The notes under the pieces are model-generated. The model saw only the letters and a list, made by a program, of their open reading frames with translations. It searched no databases and had not been told where the DNA came from. A program made the translations under genes and the position numbers. From assembly GCF_963576615.1 (NCBI RefSeq), contig NC_088717.1, positions 19,330,108 to 19,394,107 on the forward strand: 64,000 bases of DNA, given 5' to 3'. Positions within the stretch are counted from its first letter, which is position 1; each line of letters begins with the position of its first letter. The DNA is from Watersipora subatra (lineage: Eukaryota; Bryozoa; Gymnolaemata; Cheilostomatida; Watersiporidae). Below, one piece after another: positions 35,701 to 50,700 of the stretch.

Positions 35701-38700
35701 GACATCACTAGTTGTTATCATCGATAGTTAAAATCGGCTATTGGGTTCAAGTTGAAGCGCTTACGCGTCTCTGTTCTGTCAGTATCTTTGCAATTATAGA
35801 CGTTATAATCATTTATAATCGTTATAATCACTCTCGATTGATCTGAGCGTTTTAATCGCGATCAAGTTTTGTAAATTTGAATCTTGAAACATCCTGGCCA
35901 TCAGATCACCTCAAACATCAAAAACAATTGCCAGATGATAAAAAATATCGATACTTTCTGATAAAATCTCTGTGTAAGTTCATCTTTACCTAGTTATGCG
36001 CAACGTAAAAATTATTAAGCCGGTTTCAAACATGGCTATATTTTAGTGAAGATTTAACCTACTAGCTTACGAAATAAGTTACTCAAATGCATCGTATAAT
36101 TATTTTATTATCCTTACAATGCCGGGCATTTGGCTAGTTTGTTATTCAAGAAAATTACTATTTTTCTTTGATGTCATGCACAGTGCGCAAAAATCTGGAG
36201 TGGTAGCTGGCAACATTTAGCTAGTTGGTGGCTGTTTAGCAAAGCCCAACTAATTTTCACCACCAGTCAGTAGAATTGCTTGGGTAGATTATATGAAGGT
36301 ATTTTAAGTTTTTTGTTTTGAAGCAAAATTTATAACGAGCTCTAACTAGTTATTCCAAAAATTACAAACCTTGATCCGAATGTAACAAGAATGTTCCGAT
36401 GAAAAAAAATTCTCGTTAAATTCTGGCCATCGTCAAGATACCGCCAGCTGAATGTATATTTAAGAAAATTACTAGCAAAAACAGTTAATTTCATTTGCAG
36501 AAGATGGAATTCCGTTCAGGTTACTGACCACTACTTGCCAAACTTATGCAGCCAACAAGCAGTCCTGGCACTTGACAACTGTGTTTACTATCCACAAGTT
36601 CCGTTGAACCAATTTTTTAAAAGATCTAGCCTAATACCAATCACTTTTGATGGCCATGACTATTTACGTGGCACCAAATTGTGTCTATCGAGGCCTCGGC
36701 GATTACGTCACTTTGTGTCAGCTGTTTTCGAGATATGCAATTGCTTCAACATCTTTGGATGGAGGCATTCTTTCACTCACCACGAAATGTGGGTTTCGTC
36801 TGTATATCCAGTGATTTCAATCCGCTGTAAGCCTCAATGACAGGAAACAGATTAGCTTCCTCAAGTTGTGCCATTACTAGTGCTTTTGCATCAGCTCAAA
36901 CCTTTGGACTGTTTCAGAAAACTGGCCTTGACAACCACAATTCATAAACACTAAAAGAATAGTTGTTTTGGTTTTTTGTTTGATACCTGATGTGTCTTTC
37001 AACTAAGGAGGAATTATTTCAAATTTTATAGCAATCAAAGAATTGTTTATTATTTTCGGTGTATGTACCATTATTTTGCCCAGGTATATCCAAAATATCT
37101 GTAAATTGTGCACAAAGTACGGTTTTCGTGTCTCCTAAAAGTTGATGGAATCGATGCAAGCTCCATAATCTTTTCTTTCTTTCTAATCATAGATTGTATG
37201 GAAACAACTGCCTTCTGGTTTCTGTCGGTATCCAGTAATAGTCAACAGTAGCAGCCATTGCTCTGAAAGTCTGACTCTGGTCCAGTGTGTTTAAACTATC
37301 ATAAAGTATGGTGAACATGAACAGTACCCGTTTATTATACACAGAATTTTCACTGTAGCGCCCATGCTTTTCTTCTAGAGCTTTCCTTTGTCTCTCACTC
37401 ATCTTACTGCTCTACCACAACAGATACCCTTTTAGTTTTGTTTAGTTTTTCTTCATTTCTTATTATATTCCCTCCCTTTCTTTTTTTCTTTTACCTCTGT
37501 CCCTTAACATAATCTTTCCTTTCACCTCTGTCCCTTAACATAATCTTTTCTTTCACCTCTGCCCCTTAACATAATCTTTCCTGTCACCTCTGTCCCTTAA
37601 CATAATCTTTTCTTTCACCTCTGTCCCTTAACATAATCTTTCCTTTCACCTCTGTCCCTTAACATAAACTTTTCTTTCACCTCTGCCCCTTAACATAATC
37701 TTTCCTTTCACCTCTGTCCCTTAACATAATCTTTCCTTTCACCTCTGTCCCTTAACATAATCTTTCCTTTCACCTCTGTCCCTTAACATTATCTTTCCTT
37801 TCACGTATGTCCCTTAACATAATCTTTCCTTTAACCTCTGTCCCTTAACATAATCTTTCCTTTCACCTCTGTCCCTTAACATAATCTTTCCTTTCACCTC
37901 TGTCCCTTAACATAATCTTTCCTTTTACCTCTGCCCCTTAACATAATCTTTTCTTTCACCTCTGTCCCTTAACATAATCTTTCCTTTCACTTCTGTCCCT
38001 TAACATAATCTTTCCTTTCACCTCTGTTCCTTAACATAATCTTTCCTTTCACCTCTGTCCCTTAACATAATCTTTCCTTTAACCTCTGTCCCTTAACATA
38101 ATCTTATTATTCCTCCTCACTCCGCCACTCTATCTCATCCAATAAACTACCTCCTCTCCCAGGTTCCTCTAATACACTCCCTCTTTTCTCTCTCTCTCCA
38201 TCTTTTCTTTTTTGTCCTTTATTTTCTCCAAACTGTCTTCCCTTCACTATAATATCTCTTACATACATATTTAATCCAGTTTATACTTGCCTTCTCAATC
38301 TTATTTCCTTTAATCAGAAAGCTTATATAAATGATTAAGTTAAATTAATGCTGCTTATTTGAATTAATACAATTTTTCAACTCACACAGATGTCACATTA
38401 GACCAAAGCCAGCTCTCTGGAAACACCTTGCGAACAGATACACTTTCAGAATTTGTTGTTTTTGAAGGGGCAGCTCCAGTTGGAGGAGGACGTTGTTTCT
38501 CAATTAACCTAGGAGCCAGAGTACCCTTTGCAAATGCCTCGTTAGCGAATCCATTTAAGTGAACCAATGGGCGTATTCGCCATATATCTCCAAATCCACC
38601 AGTTGGTTCTGAAATTTTGAGAAGTTCACAACTCAACTCTAACAGGTGTATTTTGTATAGTCATCCAATACAACGTCAGACTGTAACCACGTGTTTAGAA

Positions 38701-41700
38701 AAATTAAAAATGATTTGAGACAAATAAATGCGAAAAATTGGAATAAAAATAAAAAAAAATTCGAGAAGACAACTCTGCAGATTTATTTAGTACAGTTGTC
38801 TAATGCAACGCCAGACTGCAACCAAGTGTCTAAAAGCATGATATTGCTCTTGCTTTTTCCCCTGCACCCAATGATCAAGGTGTGTGAATCACCGGCTATA
38901 CATGTGAAAGTTGAGAATACTGTCAATACACAAAATTTGCGAGTTTTTCGGTAGTGCATGAGCAATGTAAAACCTGGTTTATAACTTGATTAGACAGTTT
39001 TGTTAACAACTCCTCAAAAATACTTTTCTCATGAGCTACTGTGCTACCTATATTTTTTGCTTCATGTTACATCTCTAGATTATTTACGTCCAAACTAATG
39101 TACATGAAGCTTTTGCAGACCATTGGCTTTGCAACCAGCTGTCAAATCACATTAAACCAAGCATTCGACTTATCCAATCACATTAGACCAAGCATTAGAC
39201 TTATCCAATCAGATTAGACCAAGCGTTAGACATCCAATCACATTAGACCAAGCATTAGACTTATCTAAACGAATTAAACCAAGCATTATACCTATACAAT
39301 CATATTAGACCAAGCGTTAGACTTATCCAATCACATTAGACCAAGCATTAGACTTATCCAAATGGATTAGACCAAGCATTATACCTATCTAATCACATTA
39401 GACCAAGCATTACATTTATCTATACCCAATGGACAATACATTACATTCAATTTAACCATATAAGAAAGAGTGAATTGCAATATATGGCTAGATCAAATGT
39501 TACTAAATTAGTATAACAACATATGACCTTGACAGAAATACAACACAAAGTATGAGTGGTAGTTCAAGATCCTATAAGCAAAATCTCTCTTCACTACTCC
39601 TATTTGTCAAGATAGTATGTTCTAAAAGTAAGTGTATACAAGAAGGGTATGGCATGTTACAGACTTTTCTGCATGTCAAGCACAACTAACTACACAGCTA
39701 TGTGCTATAGCAGAAAAATCAATCAAAAACCAAGAGTAGTTACTATTGGTTTTTGATTTTCAGCTCCTTTTACTTTCTCGCTCTTTTTCACTACTTTCTC
39801 ATTTTCCTTCTTAACGTACTTGATTACACATTGCATTAAACCACATGGCTTCCATAAAATTCTATGAAAACCTAAATACAAAAAACTAAATTAAATTTTA
39901 AAAAGAATGAATGAATAAAGCAGTAATATTAAATAAAAACTTTATTGTTACTTTATGGTAGACAGAAAACTGAAAGTGCTGAGCAATGCGGAGGTTCAGA
40001 GATGCAGGTAGCAACACAGATATGCAGTGTAACTGCCTTAGATATACATGTAAACTAGGTTATTCTTATATAGCTTAGCTTAATTCTTATATAGTTTAGC
40101 TTATATTTGAAAATATTTTTATACTTTTTCAAAAATTTATTTTTATTTTCACAAGCTTCTTCACTTTCCTTTACAAGATTACAGTGTTTTAACAAACTCT
40201 GAAAGTGATACGTTGAAAATGTAAATGTTGAGGTGATCGGAAGTTGAGGTTTGACTTCAGATAGTAACTAGCAGTAAGTCCGGCTATGCCCAAGATATTT
40301 TTTATATTCAATCAGATTTTTCAATTTTCAATATTTCAATCAATATTTTCAATCCATTTTCAACCAGATAGCCATCAGGTGGGTGTTTAAGAGGCTGCTT
40401 CTCAGGAACCAGACAGAGTTTAAAATAAAAATAGTTTTACTAACCTGGCAGAAAGCTCGGAACATATGCTTGTGAAATTTGGATGAAATTGGAACAAAAA
40501 TGTGGAAACCCATCGCGTTTACGCAGACTAACAGACAGTCAAGGACAAAATAGGATTTATTACAATGGATGATGTTGAGATGTACTGTAGAGAGAGCATC
40601 ACACACATTAATAGACATCAGAGTGAAGAAAGAAGACATAGTACATGTTTTATTTGCAAAATAGAAACTTTATGCTCAGTGGAATCAGTCTATTGAATAG
40701 GTCTCACAGCTTACCTGCTTCATACACCTTTGCAGAAGTCAAAGCTAAAAGCCCAGAATTGTCCAGCAATTTCTTTGTATCCTCTCCACTTGTGACATAT
40801 GGATACCAGAAAAAGCCCACAGGTTTGGATACAGTGTCATAAGATTGCAACTGCGACACAACCTACATTAAGAGTAGAGACTATGTACAAGTCCTTTAAA
40901 AATGGATTTAATGGATTCATTTTGTCAACAGCTCTAAAACAGCTCTGTAACATGACATGAAAAGTGCTAAATCACATTTCACATGTGTCACAACATATAT
41001 ACTACATGAAAACTGTACGTGTAGTACATTCAAATCATAATATATTAAGTTAATCCACTTTGATATATTTTCTTCTTATTCAAACCGTCACATACTGGAG
41101 TAAATGTTATTATAGGAACATATAATACTGTAAAAACCCCTAACTGAACGCCATCTCTATTTGACTGTCACTATTAAAAAAGGGTTGAAAAATCGAGCGC
41201 TATGGCGTTTAGTTAGAGGTTTTACGATATGTTTGATTCAAGCCTAGGAAGGAAAAGAAAATTTTTAGTGTAGCAGTATATATAGACAAGCATGTTTCTG
41301 TTGAATATCTATGAACAAGCATGAAGCTATGTTAGTGGTTTTAAGCATTCAAAACGTGACACTGGTAAAGCTATCCAGTGAAAATTGGCATTAAATGATG
41401 TTTGTAATATGCTGCTTGGTCGCAGCTTGACTGTAGCTTGATACACCTACAGTATACTACCTAACACTTTCCAATATACTGACACAGTAGACAGGCCTAC
41501 CGTCAGTCTGTTGTGGGTGAAATACAATGGGCCTAACAGAGCAACATACTTTTATTTTCCTCAATTTGTATGAAAAACTCCTTCCCTCTTTCGGTAAGGT
41601 CCCCATATCATTAGTTTGCTTGTTTCTAAGAGTAGTATATCTGTAGTTTATCCGTTGCTAAGGGCGCCATGACCTGAGCTTGGCTGTTGCTAAGGTCACT

Positions 41701-44700
41701 ATGACCGTTGTTTAGCTGTTGTTAAAATCATCATATCCTTTATTTAGCCGCTTCTAAGAACACCATGACTTTCGTTTAGCCATTGCTAAAACTGCTACAT
41801 CATTAATTTAGCTTTGCTGGTCCTGATGAAGTCACGGAGATGTTAGCATTGCTGTCAAAATCACCTTATGTTTATCTTGGCTGTTGACAATAGAACTGTA
41901 TTTAGTTTTATTGCTGCCAATGTAGTCTGTTACCTCAATTTTATTATATACTAAGTGTCCATACAGTGACAGGCGTAGAGACGCACCCAGTATGGCACTG
42001 CAAAGCCATCATGGAAGCAGCCTGTCATTGTCATTCTGTAATGATTCAGCGCCGCTGTTTGGAATCGTATTCACCGCACGATGTACCATCTTTGTGCCAT
42101 GGAAACGGCCTTAGCGACCAACGGCGTTGCGCTTGCGTGGACAAATAGGTCTTGTTTGCCTGTTGGTTCAAATGCAAACATACATCTTGACATAAGGCAT
42201 CACACAACCATCACTCCACTATAGCGCCTGTGGAAACAGGAGCTGCTTGTCAGCCCGATGTAGAGTTTTAGCACTGGCACACTCGGGTGTCACTACACTA
42301 TCACTGTATGGAGACTTCGTAGTTACTATCATTAGTTGCTGAATCTACTTTATTAACTGATAGCCTATGAGGCACTGAGACATTGAGTCACTTGTGAAGA
42401 CAGCTCAATATTTGCAGATACCTAGTTGACAGATGAGCTAATATGTGAGTGGTGAAGCCCACAGTTATTAGTAAACCAAACCTGCTCAACCATGGGGTAT
42501 GTGCATATTAAAACAAGTTGAACTTTACAACTCTGTTTGCTATACGAGGCATTATTTGCTAAAATCTTGTTGTTTTGTACAATTAAAATGACTCGGGCTT
42601 AAAAAAGGTTTGGCAGAAAGTGTTTAAAAACATGTATTTTTGTAATCTGGTTTAGATTTCGCTTGATTGAAACTTTCATGATACTTGATGATCCAACAAC
42701 ATAGAGTGTATGTAGAGCGTATGTAGAGTGTATGTAGAGCTTATGTAGAGTGTATGTAGAGCGTATGTAGAGTGTATGCAGAGCTTAAGTAGAGCTTATG
42801 TAGAGGATTAAGAATTCGAGCAGCGGAAAAAGTTTGGTGCTGACAAACTCCTATCACTCCTAAATTTCTCTATTGGTTTCCTGCTCAAGTCAGTAGAAAA
42901 ATAGGCTACAGCTTCTGCGAGTAAAGAAAAAGCTGGCTTTAGGCAAGCATAGATGCGTCTTGAAAAGTGTTTTGCTCATGAGAAAAGGAATGTACATGTA
43001 CAAAGATATCTTTATCTATCTATTTATTTTAAATCTCGTTATCTCTTTATCACCTCTCGAGTGTGCGTGTGCGTGAGCATGTGTGCGAGTGTGTGTGTGA
43101 GCATGTGTGCGTGTGCATGAGCATGTGTGCGAGTGTGTGTGTGAGCATGTGTGTGAGCGTGTCTGTGAGCATATGTGCGAGCGTGTGTGTGAGCATGTGT
43201 GCGAGGGTGTGTGTGAGCATGTGTGCGAGTGTGCGTTTGTGTGTGAGCATGTGTGCGTGAGCATGTGTGCGTGTGTGTCTGTGAGCATATGTGCGAGTTT
43301 GTGTGCAAACGTGTATGTGCAAGTGTATGTCCAGTGTAAGTGTTCAGTGTCCAGTGTATGTGCAAGCGTGTGTGTGAGCGTGTGTGAGGGCATGTGTGTG
43401 TGTGTGTGTGTGTGTGTGAGCATGTGTGCGAGTGCGTGTGTGAGCATGTGTGCGAGTGTGCGTTTGTGCGTGAGCATGTGTGCGTGAGCATGTGTGCGTG
43501 TGTGTCTGTGAGCATATGTGCGAGTTTGTGTGCAAACGTGTATGTGCAAGTGTATGTCCAGTGTAAGTGTTCAGTGTCCAGTGTATGTGCAAGCGCGTGT
43601 GTGAGCGTGTGTGAGGGCATGTGTGCAAGCATGTGTGCGTCCGTGGGCGTGCGAGCATCTGCGCTCATGCTCATAGAACTGATAGGTTTTATACAATCTT
43701 ACCTAACTGCATGGAAACCTGCCTACAACTAAAACATCTATGCATCAACACGCAGCTTCTGCAACTGCTGTTATTCTGTGGTGTGTCGTTACAACACACC
43801 TGTAGTAGGATGCCAGAATGATGCGTGAAAAAATTAAATAATGACTGCAATTCAATGCTGCCAAATGACATTGGATTCCGTAAGTCTCTCACAGAAACAC
43901 CTCACAGGTAACAGTCAATAAGCATCTCCATACATAATTGGCAGCAATTAAACGTTGTCATGCAATCCTCTGACGCTAAAATTGTTTTCTATAAAAACAA
44001 ATCCTTTTACAAATGACATGCGATGTGAATAGACTGTGGCAAAGTCTTCATCGCAGCCTTTGTATCAGAGCACAAATCAATGTTGAACAACTAGATGAGG
44101 TAAATAGCTATGCCCAAACCAACTGCGGAATAAACTGCTACGGAATAATTTTGTGAATACTTATTACATGTGGTCTTTTAGGTGCACGGGACCGTCAGTG
44201 TACTAGTGTAAAGCAATAATAGAAAGCCTCAAATTCTGCGGCGCATAGACAAACTAAAGTACACATGCCTTTGGTGTGAATTGCTTCTTATTGAATACTA
44301 CTTGATGAGAATTTGATAGAAAGCTTTGCTGATATGGCAAAATATGCACGTTTCATGAAGTAGAAAGTGGTGATAGTATGGGAGTTATCTGAGCTTGTAC
44401 TAATCAAATTAGACACTGCACCAATCATTAAGGATACATACGTCAGCTTGCGTGATGTCATTTCCTCCAGCCAGAAGCAGGACACTTTGGTCTACGGCCA
44501 GCAAACCAACCATAGAGCCAGAGACTGCAGTGACCTGTACATCAACACTCTCACCTGGCTGAGCACTTTCCTTGCTGTATGAGACTGCAACCTGAAAGAT
44601 ACAGACTTATATACAATAATATACAATACACATGACAATATCATTGATACTTACAACTGGATATATATGACAATATCATTGATACTTACAACTGGATATA

Positions 44701-47700
44701 TATGACAATATCATTGATACTTACACCTGGATATATATGACAATATAATTAATACTTACAACTGGATATATATGACAATATCATTGATACTTACACCTAG
44801 ATATATAAGAGAATATCATTGATACTGACACATGGATATATATGACAATATCATTGATACTTACACCTAGATATATAAGAGAATATCATTGATACTTACA
44901 ACTGGATATATATGACAATATAATTAAAACTTACATCTGGATATATATGACATAATCATTGATACTTACACATGGATATATATGACAATATCATTGATAC
45001 TTACACCTGGATATATATGACAATATAATTAATACTTACACCTGGACACACTTATCATTATATAATTAACACATAAAATTAATAATTAACTCTTCAAATA
45101 AAATATAAGAAGCATCCGCTAGCCTAGCTAAAGCTCTACTCAATAGATTTAGAATCACTTACCTTATTTCTGTCAAAAGCACCTTCTACATTGAAGTTCA
45201 AGCTGTCCACTAACAGTTCTCCATCGACAACAGCATAGGCAAGAATTCTAGCAGAAGGAGCCATCTCAGCTTGCATCCCTACACTGAACAAGCACACAGA
45301 AACCTTTGTTAAACATGACCATAACAGGCTAATTGTGATGCTCATTGATATTGAAAGGTGAGAGAAAGAAAATCAGACTAAGAATACAAAGTAAACCTGA
45401 AATTATAGCGTAACAAAAATTTGTATGAGAAAAGACTCTATAACAATCATATAAAGGCACCGCATAAACATCAATCGTCTCATCGTATAAACATCAATCG
45501 TCTCATCGCATACACATCAATCGTCTCATCGTATAAACATCGAACCTCATGAAATAGATCTAAATAACCAAACCAAAACCTGTACCTGAATGAAGACTTG
45601 GTATCAACAATGATACTTCCTGATGTTATCATGGAACCACGCGCCCATATTTGGTAGTCAATTATTTGACTAGATTTTGTGGTGGACAGTGTAAAGGTTG
45701 CCGCAGAATTAGCCTACATTACAAACAAAACAGATACAAATTGTGGTGAAACTCCTTGTTTGTAGCAACTATGAGTTATCAGCAAGTCTCATGTAGCATA
45801 TTTCCTTATGATTTCACGTCTGTATATATTTGTTCCATATTTTGATACTTCATACAGTTGTTATACATTTTAACTGTAGGAACTTTGGGTTTAGTTTAAC
45901 TGTTGCTATGGCCCCCATTTCTTTAGTTTGGCCTTTGCGAAGACTAATATACCGGTATCTGTACTTTAGCTGTTGCTAAGTCCACTACATGTTTAGTTTA
46001 GCAGTTGCTATGACTACCATATCTTTAGTTTAACTGTTGCTAACTGTTGTATCTGTAAAGTAGCTATTGTCAAGGACACGATATCAATAATAAAAGCACT
46101 GAAATACTGAATACTGAAAGCACAATGCAATTAACTAAGACTCTCTTACCAGAGTTACACAGGCCTCTTCAGTAAAGTTATCAAGGATTACCTTAGGTTT
46201 GAGGGTATCTAAAGACAGCTGCAGGAAATTGCTGTTCTGAGATTTGGTCTGTTTGATAATCTTGGATGCTGTCACACCGACCTTGTTATCGTACTTCGCC
46301 TGTAAAACCGGTAAAAACTAGATTTGTTTTGAGGAAAAAGCAGAACAAAGCAAAAAGTCAGCGTGTATTAGATATATATAGCTTTAAGTATAAATAAGAA
46401 TGCAAAATGTTATGAAATTGCTGCTTTGCAAGTGTCTAGTGGCAGACTTCATGCCTAGACCTCACCCATCAGGTAACAGTAACAATAGTAGCCTACATAT
46501 ACATTTTATAAACATGTATATGTACATGTATATAAAATTACTATTTATCCTATTTTAAGACAAAGAAACAGATAAATGATATATGGTATGGCAACACTGG
46601 CTATACACTGAAGGACCGTTTCCTTATGATGGGGAGAGTACATTGTATAAATAAAGAGGAAGTACTGACATACATATACACTGAAGGACAGTTTCCTTAT
46701 GATGAGAAGAGTATATTGTATAAAAGAAAGAGGAAGTACTGACATACATATACACTAAAGGACAGTTTCCTTATGATGAGGAGAGTACATTGTATAAAAT
46801 AAAGAGGAAGCACTGACATACATATACACTGAAGGACAGTTTCCTTATGATGAGGAGAGCACATTGTATAAAATAAAGAGGAAGTACTGACATACATATA
46901 CACTAAAGGACAGTTTCCTTATGATGAGGAGAGTACATTGTATAAAATAAAGAGGAAGTACTGACATACATATACACTGAAGGACAGTTTCCTTATGATG
47001 AGGAGAGTACATTGTATAAAATAAAGAGGAAGTACTGACATACATATACACTGAAGGACAGTTTCCTTATGATGAGGAGAGTACATTGTATAAAATAAAG
47101 AGGAAGTACTGACATACATATACACTGAAGGACAGTTTCCTTATGATGAGGAGAGTACATTGTATAAAATAAAGAGGAAGTACTGACATACATATACACT
47201 AAAGGACAGTTTCCTTATGATGAGGAGAGTACAATGTATAAAATAAAGAGGAAGTACTGACATACATATACACTAAAGGACAGTTTCCTTATGATGAGGA
47301 GAGTACATTGTATAAAATAAATAGGAAGTACTGACATACATATACACTGAAGGACAGTTTCCTTATGATGAGGAGAGTACATTGTATAAAATAAAGAGGA
47401 AGTACTGACATACATATACACTGAAGGACAGTTTCCTTATGATGAGGAGAGTACATTGTATAAAATAAAGAGGAAGTACTGACATACATATACACTAAAG
47501 GACAGTTTCCTTATGATGAGGAGAGTACATTGTATAAAATAAAGAGGAAGTACTGACATACATATACACTGAAGGACAGTTTCCTTATGATGAGGAGAGT
47601 ATATTGTGTAAAATAAAGAAGAAGTACTGACATACATATATGGTGGTGCTCTCTGTGCCAGCTGGAACATCTACCAAGAGCTCAGCAAGACCATTGCTTG

Positions 47701-50700
47701 AAAAGTTGACAGTCACATCTTTAGAATTAGTTATGTAGTGAAGATGATGCCAGAAACCTCCAATCGAGCTATCTTCTTCACATAAAAACAAACAATAAAA
47801 CATAAAGTCGCAATAAGTGTGCCCTCAAAGACTAATAGTCTAAAGTTAAAAATTTATACTGAGCAGTGGGAGCAACGCCCGTAAACTATGGTATCGTAGA
47901 ATCAGAGTTTAACTAATTGCTGTAGCCTTCATCTGAAGATAAAACAGTTTTTGATGTGAATGACCAGAAGAGAGAATATGAATGTTAATAAAAAATAGGA
48001 TACTTCTGTGCCAAAACACAACAGGAAACCAACATAACAGACAAAAAGAACTGAGTGATAATGGAAAGCGCAGCATAACAGAGAATGAGAATGAAGTAAA
48101 TGCTACCCAGTCAACACCATTCAGACTTACTGACAACACTTTTAAAGGCAAGGTTCACACTGGCCTGCTTGGGCTGGAGCACGATTCCTCCATCCACTTG
48201 TGTTAATGACAGCTGTCAAACACAAACACGCCATTGGTTAAGACACCAGAAAGTGTACACAGCCTATGGCATACATGACATCAGGTGAGCAAGAGTATAC
48301 GGCCCATGAGGCATTAATACAGTATAAGATAACGTTGATTTGCAGATACAAACAATATAGAGAGACAGTGGGTGTACACACTATGAGATAACGATGACTT
48401 GTATATATATACAAGATACGAGATATGAGAGCTGAGTGTATACACTAGGAGATAACAGTGACTTGTACATATATACAATAAAACAGGCGGTGTATACACC
48501 GTAACGACAGCGAGTGTATACACTATTGTATTATATTGTATTACAAGACAATTGTATTATCTCAAGTAGGAATAGCCTCTACATTTTCTCTTCATTCGGT
48601 CGGACAAAGTACCAGAAAAGGTAGTCCAATACCTCATTTTTACATTTGCACCAGTACCGAAAGGCACCAGTATCGTCGAATTCAATGTTTTGATGAATAG
48701 CTTATGCAACAATTAAAATGTACTACGAACTCAAAGCTAAAAGTAAACGTACATAAGCTCTGTAGGTGAGTCCAGGTTTGAATGTACTGGGTGATGATGC
48801 TAGGAACTCCAGTTTCTCAGCATAGTTGTAGATTGTTAACTCTGAAGTGTCCTTCCGTTGTATTCCTTTAAAGAGATAAAATGCAATAATGGAGACAGAA
48901 CTTCGTTGCTCAAAAACATTAGTTTACATATTTAATAGCACAATTATGGAAAATGTGTCGCTGTATGTTTGCTCGTGACACATAACCGCACGTACTGTGG
49001 ATAAGAAAATACAACTGGCAATGGACACTTTGCTGTACCTGTAAGTTTCTCTGTTACATTAGCAGTGATTTTCAATTTGTCACCAGTTCTAAACAGTGAC
49101 ATCTGATCAAGTAGCTGCTTCGTGAATAACGCTTCAACCTTTCCATCTACTAACTACAAATATAGCATAGTGTTGTATGAACAGACAGGTGTAATAGAAC
49201 ACGCATTCCAGTATAGCAAACAGAAGGCACAATCAGATGTTCTATCGGGGAGAGTCAAGACAAAACTTGCATGAACTAGAAATGTACAGCTTCTTCTGAC
49301 TTACTGAAAGATCTTTAAGCTCGATCGATTGTCCACCATGATTATTTTTTATAGTGACTATGGCTGTTCCATCGACTCCTTTCCCAAATGTATACCTGTT
49401 ACAAAGGGTCAAATCATGACATGTGAGAAAGTATCTAGCTCTGATATATGAGAAAAAGTGTCAAACCATAATATGCTGGAAAGTGTCAAACCATGAGATG
49501 GGACAAGTGTCAAACTATGACATGAGAGAGTCTCAAACTCTGACATGTGAGAAAGTGTCAAACCCTGACATGTGAGAAAGTGTCAAACCCTAACATGTGA
49601 GAAAGGGTCAAAGCCAGGTTGACTGAATGGCAGTCACACAATCTTTTACTGCGTATTTTTGTAATAGAAACAAAGCTTACTTTGCTTCTACGGTGACTTT
49701 CAGCTGTGAATCCTTCACCAACATAAAGCTTGGGGCGTCAATATTCACCTCAAACTTTGGCAGGACGTATTTAGCAACAGTTACCTTCTTTTCCACAGCT
49801 TCTCCCTTAAGCAAATTGAAAATTATTCACTAGGTATATACTTTGATCACTGATAATGTAAGCAATTTAGGCAATCACGAGTCCAAACCCTTACAAGTTT
49901 TTCAACATACAACCTGAACCATGAAAAAATATTTACTTTGAATGTGAAGTCATTTCCATCAAACACAGCTGAAATTATTAAAAAAATTATCCTTCTGCAA
50001 CTAAAAGAATTACCAAAATATCAACATAATATAACTTGAGTCAATTTAAATTTAATTATCTGATGGAAATTAGAATAAGGCAAGCAGCATGTTTCTACCA
50101 CTCACTCTATCATCAAAGCATTGCAGAGCTTAAATTTTCATTCACATGTCTTTAACGTAAACTAACAATAAAACATTGTACTTCATTAATGTAATTTTTA
50201 TATAATTTTGGTTTTTAAATATATTTTTATTATAATTTTTTTACAGCACATTTATCATAATGCCATCCGCGATTTCTCAAATTAGTTATTGTCGTTTCAT
50301 TTGAGCTCAAGAAACAACTAAACAAAACACAGTGTATCCTTATAAGAATATTTGTTATATAGGATGGTTTTGACATACGGAATAAATGCCACACCGGATT
50401 ACTTTCATATGTAAAAGTTTGACTTTAGGGAAAATATAAACAAATAAAGCATTCTATACAAGAGCAAACCTAATACCTTATTTGTAACAGCTCTGATTGT
50501 CCAGTCTCCCAAAACAGGTTGGTCAGACAACTCCAAGTTAAGAGTGAGTGTACCACTTTCCAGCTTAACAGAATTCCACTGTTTGATCTTATTACCCTCA
50601 GGATCCTGGCATAAATGATAATTAGCAGGATAAACAAGCGAATATTTAAAAAATTTCGAGACAAATATAAGTTGACAAATAAGCAAGAAGTAATACATAG

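Noticed and set aside
36535..37402. ORFs at 36535-36840 (+) and 37187-37402 (-)
   Set aside because: No recognisable domain, no counterpart in gene A, and no fitting splice phases for a further bait exon.
41966..42148. 60-codon ORF with several Cys and His
   Set aside because: Lies in a gene B intron, no zinc-finger spacing or homologue recognised, length within chance expectation.
43016..43732. Long His/Thr-rich and Cys/Val-rich open frames on both strands
   Set aside because: They come entirely from a GT-rich tandem array in an intron of gene B; no start context, domain or splice support.
46545..47670. Overlapping 68-residue frames ([14 protein letters not shown]) and resemblance to a CRISPR array
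   Set aside because: A head-to-tail 74-bp minisatellite without spacers in an animal intron; neither genes nor CRISPR.
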